From Bubalus kerabau (Eukaryota; Chordata; Mammalia; Artiodactyla; Bovidae), in assembly GCF_029407905.1 (NCBI RefSeq), contig NC_073625.1:169900240-169964239 (forward strand): a stretch of 64,000 nucleotides of DNA, read 5' to 3'. How positions within the stretch are numbered: the first letter of the stretch is position 1; each line of letters begins with the position of its first letter. The notes under the pieces were generated by a model. It had not been told where the DNA came from. It did not search any database and saw only the letters and a list, made by a program, of their open reading frames with translations. The position numbers and the translations under genes were made by a program. This document shows positions 57,996-64,000 of this stretch, piece after piece.

Positions 57996-58723
57996 CAGCA
58001 ATAGACCAGCCTTCCATAGCCCATATGCCACATTTTGGCAAATTTGGAAAAGCATCTTCTCCTTTATCTTAGTTTCATTTGCTAAAAACTTGTTTAAAAA
58101 AAATATCAATTTAGTCAGAACACGACACTTTCTACTGTAACAAATGAGAAATGCAGCATTTTATTTCATATCATTAAACTTCATTATTCTCAAAGACAAG
58201 AATCTTTGAAGGTTTGTCACATTGTGTCACCCATGTCTACAACAGGGCATGGCACATAATTGCTAAATGTTTTGACGAATGAATGCATACTACAGTTTAT
58301 CTCAAATCATTCCTGCAACAATATAGTTAACATAACTGACATCAATCAGTTCATCACAGGAAAAAAATATTTGGTTTGATCTAGTTGACACATGTCAAAT
58401 AATGTGCTAAGCTAGTTTTTTTTTTTCTTCCAATAGTTCTGCTTCATCTTCTGTCCCAATTTGCCAAACTACAGCCCACCTAGCACTTCATTTATTAGAA
58501 CTAGTTATTCTGATTCAGCTGTGTATGTAATTACTCAAGAAAAACAAAAGTAAAATTATTTACAACTCAAGAGTATTTTGCTTACATCAGAGACACACAC
58601 ACTACTACAGAGCTGGATAAGTATTTTTGTGTGTGTGTATGTATCTTTGGGGTGTAATGAGATAAATGTTATGATTAAAGCAAAACCCAGATAACTGTGG
58701 CCAGTTGGCTTTTGCATTGAATT
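57996..58723. other. Mostly unassigned DNA
   Basis: 58190-58290 shows a weak match to an L2/MIR-type 3' end (CAGGGCATGGCACATAATTG, GACGAATGAATGCAT). A short GT run lies near 58627. No gene was seen. Confidence 0.45.
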
Positions 58724-58734
58724 AGAATAGGGAA

Positions 58735-59003
58735 TGGCACCCCACTCCAGTACTCCTGCCTGGAAAAATCCCATGGACAGAGGAGTCTGGAAGGCTGCAG
58801 TCCATGGGGTCGCTAAGAGTCGGACACGACTGAGCGACTTCAGTTTCACTTTTCACTTTTCACTTTCATGCATTGGAGAAGGAAATGGCAACCCACTCCA
58901 GTATTCTTGCCTGGAGAATCCCAGGGACGGGGGAGCCTGGTGGGCTGCCGTCTATGGGGTCGCACAGAGTCGTACACGACTGAAGTGACTTAGCAGCAGC
59001 AGC
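58735..59003 (+). mobile_element. Bov-A2 SINE with target duplication
   Basis: Two monomers and an (AGC)n end. AGAATAGGGAA is repeated at 58724-58734 and 59004-59014; the shared GGAA makes the exact start ambiguous by a few bases. Confidence 0.96.
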
Positions 59004-59014
59004 AGAATAGGGAA

Positions 59015-59390
59015 AAATTAGATCTTGGTGTCAGTGGATTTACTCCTTGAAAAGTACATTACTATCATATACACAAAGGAAGTTGTTTTTCCTTTAAAAT
59101 GAATCTGATCATACATATTTAATGCCTGAGTTTGACATTCTTGAAAGGTTTGTTCAAAAGGTATTGTCAAATACTATTTAAAAGTTAATCTACTTAACTC
59201 TATAGAACAATGAAAATATGTATTAAGGGTATCAAGCACTACTATCTTCATTTTTTTAAGTGTCTTTTGCAATTCCTGTTGTTTTAGAAATGTTACCTAG
59301 GAAAGCTTTTCTGATATTTCTCATAAAACATATTATGTATGAGTTTTAAATGTAAATTACTATATATATATGTATATATATATGGTTTGC
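59015..59390. other. Unassigned DNA with (TA)n
   Basis: A TA-rich microsatellite at about 59360-59383. Nothing else was assigned. Confidence 0.5.
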
Positions 59391-59515
59391 TGCAGACTTC
59401 CCTGGCATTTCATTGGTTAAGACTCCATCTTCTAATGTAAGAGGCATGGTTCAATCACTGCTCAGGGAATTAAGATCCTGCATGCAGAGTGGCCCAAATT
59501 AAGTAATAAAATTAC
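59391..59515 (+). mobile_element. CHR-type tRNA-Glu SINE
   Basis: GACTTCCCTGGCATTTCATT, GGCATGGTTCAATCACTGCT and GGGAATTAAGATCCTGCATG are CHR-family landmarks. TATGGTTTGC is repeated at 59381-59390 and 59516-59525. Confidence 0.92.
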
Positions 59516-59525
59516 TATGGTTTGC

Positions 59526-60881
59526 ATTACTAAGCATAATCAGAAATAAATATAGTCTATAAACTATTATAATCTATATAATCTAGGAATTTACCATTTA
59601 CAAGTGTGACTCACCAAGCACAATAATGGAGTGGGAAGTGAATGCCTGTAGGAGAACTCCCTGAGAAGGAACTATGGTGAGAACTATGTGTAAGTGTTAG
59701 TAAGATGATGGTTTCTTCCTTCAAAATAATCAAACACTATATCCTCTCTAATCTCAGGTGTGCTACTCACCTCTGACATCTTTACACCCCTTGCTATCCT
59801 CTTTTACTATCCTTAAAGGAAAGTGAATTTTGTAAATCAAAACATCCATGTAAATGACTACCTCTTACTATAATTTTTTCCACGCTGTAAATTTTTTTCA
59901 CTTAATTGTCTTTAATTGTATCTAGTTTCAGAAGGTTGAAGTAACTTATTTAGGCCATAAAGGATGTGTGCAGCTGAAGAGCCATGAATCTGAGATGTTC
60001 TAGGTCCTGAAGCTCATTTGCCGAACATCATCTTACCTGCCTAACTTCAGGTGTAAAATATTCAAAAAGTTTATTTCCCAAAAAAGGGAAAAGCAAAATT
60101 AACATTAGCAACAGTAATAATAAGAATATAAATGCAAATTCCTTTAGATTCACAGAGAGAATTAAAACAGTAGGTATAAATATGCTAATATAATGTATTC
60201 TAATAATGTTACAATAAATGGTTATTATCACTATGGACTAAAAATTATAATGTTGTGTTTATGTATCTTAGAGGAGTATTACCCTGATAGAATCCTATTA
60301 CTGTGAACTAGATCTGGAAAGCAATGTGCCCTTGACAGCATTAACTAAATCATATTAGTAATAAAAATGAATAATTAAATCACAAAGAGGTCATTGTTGT
60401 AAAATATTCTTCAAATGTGATCCGTGGTGCACAGGGATCAAAATATTATGTGTGCTGAGTCTTCTCTACTGCATAGCTCCTTGAAATCTGAACAAGAGGA
60501 TAAGTCAGAATCCAAGGCAATCTGGACTGAAAGATTTCTGTGCAATCAGTTTCATGTTCCGTGACATGAAAAATGCTTGGGATAAATTAATTCTGTAAGG
60601 CATGACCTAAGGTAATTCAGAGTGGGAAAAGAAGCATGTGCCATTTAGATCTGGAAAAATGTATTGAATAAAATAAAAGTTCATCCAAGATGTCATGCAA
60701 AATGCAGGAACACTGATGTTGTGGAAAATACTATGCTTATTTCTTAAAAAATGTTCTTTCTATGAACCAGAAAGCGTTGTAAATATCTATTGGTTCCTCA
60801 GAATTCTCATTTTACATATGATCAATCACTGTACAGGGGATAACCTAAATCTCTAAGAGAGAAGACATGACAATGACTTTT
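59526..60881. other. Unassigned AT-rich DNA
   Basis: No gene or confident repeat. The 67-codon minus frame at 60028-60231 is hydrophobic but otherwise featureless. Confidence 0.5.
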
Positions 60882-60896
60882 AAAAGTGAAGATGAC

Positions 60897-61076
60897 ACAG
60901 GACTTCCCTGGCAGTCCAGCGGTTAAGAACAGGAGGTACAGTTTCAATCCCAAGTTGGCGAGCTAAGATCCCACATGTCTCACGACCAAAATAAATAAAG
61001 AAAACATAAAACAGAAGCAATATTGTAACAAATTCAATAAAGACTAAAAATGGTCCACATCAAAAATATCTTGGAA
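60897..61076 (+). mobile_element. CHR-type SINE, complete, 15-bp duplication
   Basis: GGACTTCCCTGGCAGTCCAG head, AGCTAAGATCCCACATGTCT, and the longer CHR tail CAATAAAGACTAAAAATGGT. AAAAGTGAAGATGAC is repeated at 60882-60896 and 61077-61091. Confidence 0.94.
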
Positions 61077-61091
61077 AAAAGTGAAGATGAC

Positions 61092-61514
61092 CGAAAAGGA
61101 TATCACTTGCTATTCTAGAAGAAAACAAGAAAATGAAGGTCAATATTGAAAGTGAGAAGGGGACATAATAACTTAATAAACATTAAGTCAAAAAAACGGG
61201 GACATTTCAGTCATCAAATTATAAATTAAAGTTTCTAAAGAATAGAAATTATACACTGAATGGTTGTTATTACACAGAATCAGAATTAGAGAGAGTCACG
61301 TCCAATCATTCAGGACCCTTTACACCTCATACAGGGAGTATAGCTAAAGCTAAGCTATAACATATAACATAGAAAATGTACTGGAAAGAACATCAGCATT
61401 TTGAAGACATTATATCTATGAACAAATATATTGTACAGGTGTATTTTCTTTTTAATTAATCTCTGTTTCATTTGTTTCCCTACCAAAAGTAGTTATTTTA
61501 AATAAACATATAAT
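61092..61514. other. Unassigned AT-rich DNA
   Basis: Nothing assignable was seen. Confidence 0.5.
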
Positions 61515-61759
61515 CATGTTCAATACTTCGGCCACCTGATGCAAAGAGCTGACTCACTGGAAAAGACGCTGATGCTAGGTAAGACTGAGGGCAGGAAAAG
61601 AGGGTGATAGAGGATAAGATGGTTGGATGGCATCATCAACTCAATGGACATGAGTTTGAGAAAACTCCAGGATATAGTGAAGAATAAGGAATATTGGTAT
61701 GCTGCAGACCATGGTGTTGCAGAGAGTCAGACACAATTTAGCCACTGAACACAACAATA
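61515..61759 (+). mobile_element. BovB LINE, 5'-truncated 3' end
   Basis: AATACTTCGGCCACCTGATG through AGACACAATTTAGCCACTGA, with an AACACAACAATAA tail. Confidence 0.9.
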
Positions 61760-62619
61760 ATCACATCAACTTTATGAATCTGAACTCTAACATTTTCAAA
61801 AGGACATGTCCCAGAAACTAAATAATTATATGGCATGATGACTTTTACTGTAAGAAATGTATATATTTATACGGAGGAATTAAAGATGAAACTAGTTATC
61901 ACCTGGATGTAGAAGAAGGTAATAAACTGGGGAAGACCTCAGAGAGGAAGTGATATTTAAATGGACTTTGAAGGACACAGTGTTTTATATGAACATTCAA
62001 GAAAAAGAAGTGGCATAAGTAAAAGAGTATTAATTATACAGAAACCGTAGAACTGCAAAAATCATCTAGCTTACTTGATTAAAATGTGGTCAGCCGGTTT
62101 TGTTGGTTTTCTAATCCTGTCCTTATATTGTCAATTTACTTTCCAGCTGCAACTGAATTTGTCTTGCCCAGGTCTTGAGCCACTTCCCTCTAACTACTAG
62201 CTACTCCTTTCTGATGCCTAACTGGAGCCCAAAATTAATGTAGTTATCTCACTTTTGCTGTATGTTTTGGTTCCAGTGCACAGAGGCAGCCACATGGCCT
62301 CTGGGCAGTGAGGTTTCCTGTTTCTAACCTTATATATCCAGTTGTCATAAATAGTGTCTATTTCTCTTTGCTACATAATTCCAGTCCCACTCTGAGACAT
62401 GTTTCACCATGCATTCTCATTTTCAAGAGACTGTTACTAATAGTTCATTTTGAAACTGGTCGTTTTCTGATAATTGGCTCACCCTCTTTTCTCTGATTTG
62501 CAACTACCGTATAATTAATATGACTCATTTGGAAGTAATGCTGTTCTTATAATTAACATTTTCAACATATGAAAAAGAAGTAATACTTTGGTTGGATGAA
62601 CTATTTTTTAGCTTATGTC
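61760..62619. other. Unassigned DNA
   Basis: GGGGAAGACCTCAGAGAGGA near 61930 recalls the same ancient repeat type noted at 36010. The 62-codon plus frame at 62308-62496 has no recognisable domain. Confidence 0.4.
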
Positions 62620-63057
62620 CTTAAAAGAATTTTACCAACGGCCTCACCATTAAACTGTGACACGTTCCATAGATGTATTTGTCATAGCTCAGTGCTTGTG
62701 CAGAAGGTATACCTTCAGCACCGCACAGCACTTATTCTTCAGGATCACTTAAACATCATCTCTTTTGTGAAGGATCCCCTGACCAGTCTCTAATGGCCTC
62801 CCATTTGTATTAAGATATATATTTCTCATGCATCCACTTTAGAATTAATAGCATTATTTTAAAATTTATTTTATTAGAATTAACTGCTTTACAATGTTGA
62901 ATCAAATATTCTTAGATGTAAGTCTTCACCACATGAGCTCCTTGAGAGCAGGAACTCTGGCATTTGTTTCCATGATGCCATTCTTAGCATAGCACATGAC
63001 ACACAACCAGTGTTTAACATGTATTCTTCAAAGCAACATTGAATGAATTCAAAGCAT
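62620..63057 (+). mobile_element. L2 LINE 3' end
   Basis: TCACTTAAACATCATCTCTT, GAAGGATCCCCTGACCAGTC, CATGAGCTCCTTGAGAGCAG and AGCACATGACACACAACCAG to TGAATGAATTC follow the L2 3' order. A short L1-like piece (62860-62905, CTGCTTTACAATGTTGAATC) appears inserted. Confidence 0.65.
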
Positions 63058-63116
63058 TAACAACCTCAAAAGTGGATATGTATTTTTAATATAAATACTA
63101 GCTTTGTTAAGAATGT

Positions 63117-63255
63117 GAGGGACTTCCCTGGTGATCCAGTAGTTAAGACTGTGTTTCCATTGCAGGGGACACAGGTTCAGTCCCTGGCTGGGGAATTAAG
63201 ATCCCACGTACCATGTGGCACTGCCAGAAATTAAAAAAAAAATAATAATTTAAAA
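63117..63255 (+). mobile_element. CHR-type tRNA-Glu SINE
   Basis: GGGACTTCCCTGGTGATCCA, ATTGCAGGGGACACAGGTTC and AATTAAGATCCCACGTACCA, with an A-rich tail. AAGAATGT is repeated at 63109-63116 and 63256-63263. Confidence 0.93.
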
Positions 63256-63263
63256 AAGAATGT

Positions 63264-64000
63264 TACAGTAAAGTGGGTAGATTATTAGATGTGTGGATGG
63301 AAAGGAAACACAGACAAAAAGGTAAGAAAAATCAAGGAAAGAACATTTTTACTGTATTACATGCATTTAAAAATTCCCCAACTACTTTGATTTAATCTAA
63401 GTAATGTGAAATAATTAGTCAAAATACATTTTTTCCACTTTCTTTTCTATGGTTCTGCCCGTCATCATTCTGTAAATTTTCTCTCCAGAGAAAAGAGAGA
63501 AGCACACCATTCTTTTATAAAAGACTTCGAGGTCATATCATACAAAGCACTAAATACAGAACTGTTATTATAATAAATGCAGTGTATCTGTATTCCTACT
63601 GCACCCAAGTGCATATTTACATTATAATTGAATATGTATTTGTTGTACGCAAATCTGTTTGCTGAGACTACAGTGAGGGTATCTGAAAAAAATACTTTTC
63701 TAATAGAATAGCTTGCATCTTAGTCCTTGTCACATTCAAGGATATATGAAAATCCATCAGAGCACTAGAAAATATGGTCAAGAAATGTAATCTGTCTTTA
63801 TTTAGTTTAAGCCATAGCAATGATCAACATCTGGAATTCCTAAATGAGAAATGAAGTACATTCCTAAAACAGACTCCAGCAAATATTACTTAAAATATTT
63901 ACTGAATTTTAGTTCAGATACCTAAAGTTATGGTTAAATAATGTATGTGATTTTGTGTCCTTTCCATATATTTCCTGCACATTGTTTTTTCATAGGAACA
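63264..64000. other. Unassigned AT-rich DNA
   Basis: No gene or confident repeat was seen up to the window end. Confidence 0.5.

Overview
The window reads as intergenic or deep-intronic DNA of a pecoran (horned or antlered) ruminant, most likely a bovid. The evidence is repeat content. There are about a dozen BovB (RTE-class) LINE segments, some twenty Bov-tA SINEs (tRNA-Glu-like head joined to a BovB-derived body), eight Bov-A2 SINEs with (AGC)n tails, and three CHR-type tRNA-Glu SINEs shared by Cetartiodactyla. Older mammalian layers (L1, L2, MIR, Tigger) lie beneath. I found no host protein-coding exon, rRNA gene, functional tRNA gene, CRISPR array or bacterial feature. Every protein of more than about 120 residues that I could place is a broken LINE reading frame; one 126-residue frame at 22697-23077 is unrecognised.

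Layout. 1-1.7 kb: 3' half of a BovB. 2.5-2.75 kb: old tandem duplication. 4.5-4.9 kb: inverted (twin-primed) L1 with an 18-bp target duplication. 5.2-6.2 kb: Bov-tA and a head-to-head BovB. 7.9-10.7 kb: SINEs in L2-like DNA. 11.4-15.7 kb: BovB end, a 1.7-kb L1 3' end holding a Bov-A2, then a 2.3-kb BovB. 16.2-18.2 kb: old L1, MIR, Bov-tA, BovB end. 18.3-19.5 kb: TA/GA microsatellite and a Tigger DNA transposon split by a solo LTR. 19.6-30 kb: scattered SINEs in AT-rich unique DNA. 30.06-31.34 kb: 1277-bp solo LTR with matching flanks. 32-40.6 kb: SINEs, a small MITE, and an old LTR hit by three SINEs. 40.6-43 kb: minus-strand BovB. 44.4-45 kb: second Tigger copy. 45.3-48.9 kb: a near-complete BovB with its 5' half inverted, inserted in a Bov-tA and itself hit by a Bov-A2. 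49.2-50.6 kb: old BovB. 52.1-58 kb: old near-full-length BovB carrying two Bov-tA and a younger 2.3-kb antisense BovB. 58-64 kb: Bov-A2, three CHR SINEs, L2 remnants.

No genes work together here. The information in the window is a stratified record of retrotransposition: target-site duplications and interrupted host elements give a relative order (Tigger/L2/MIR, then old L1, LTRs and old BovB, then younger BovB, Bov-tA and Bov-A2). The best observations are structural: two convincing twin-priming inversions (L1 and BovB), two solo LTRs with exact boundaries, one LTR family that appears to have captured a BovB fragment, and another whose U5 contains a tRNA-Glu-like segment. I found no evidence of a new functional system. 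Family assignments come from memory of consensus sequences, not from a database search.
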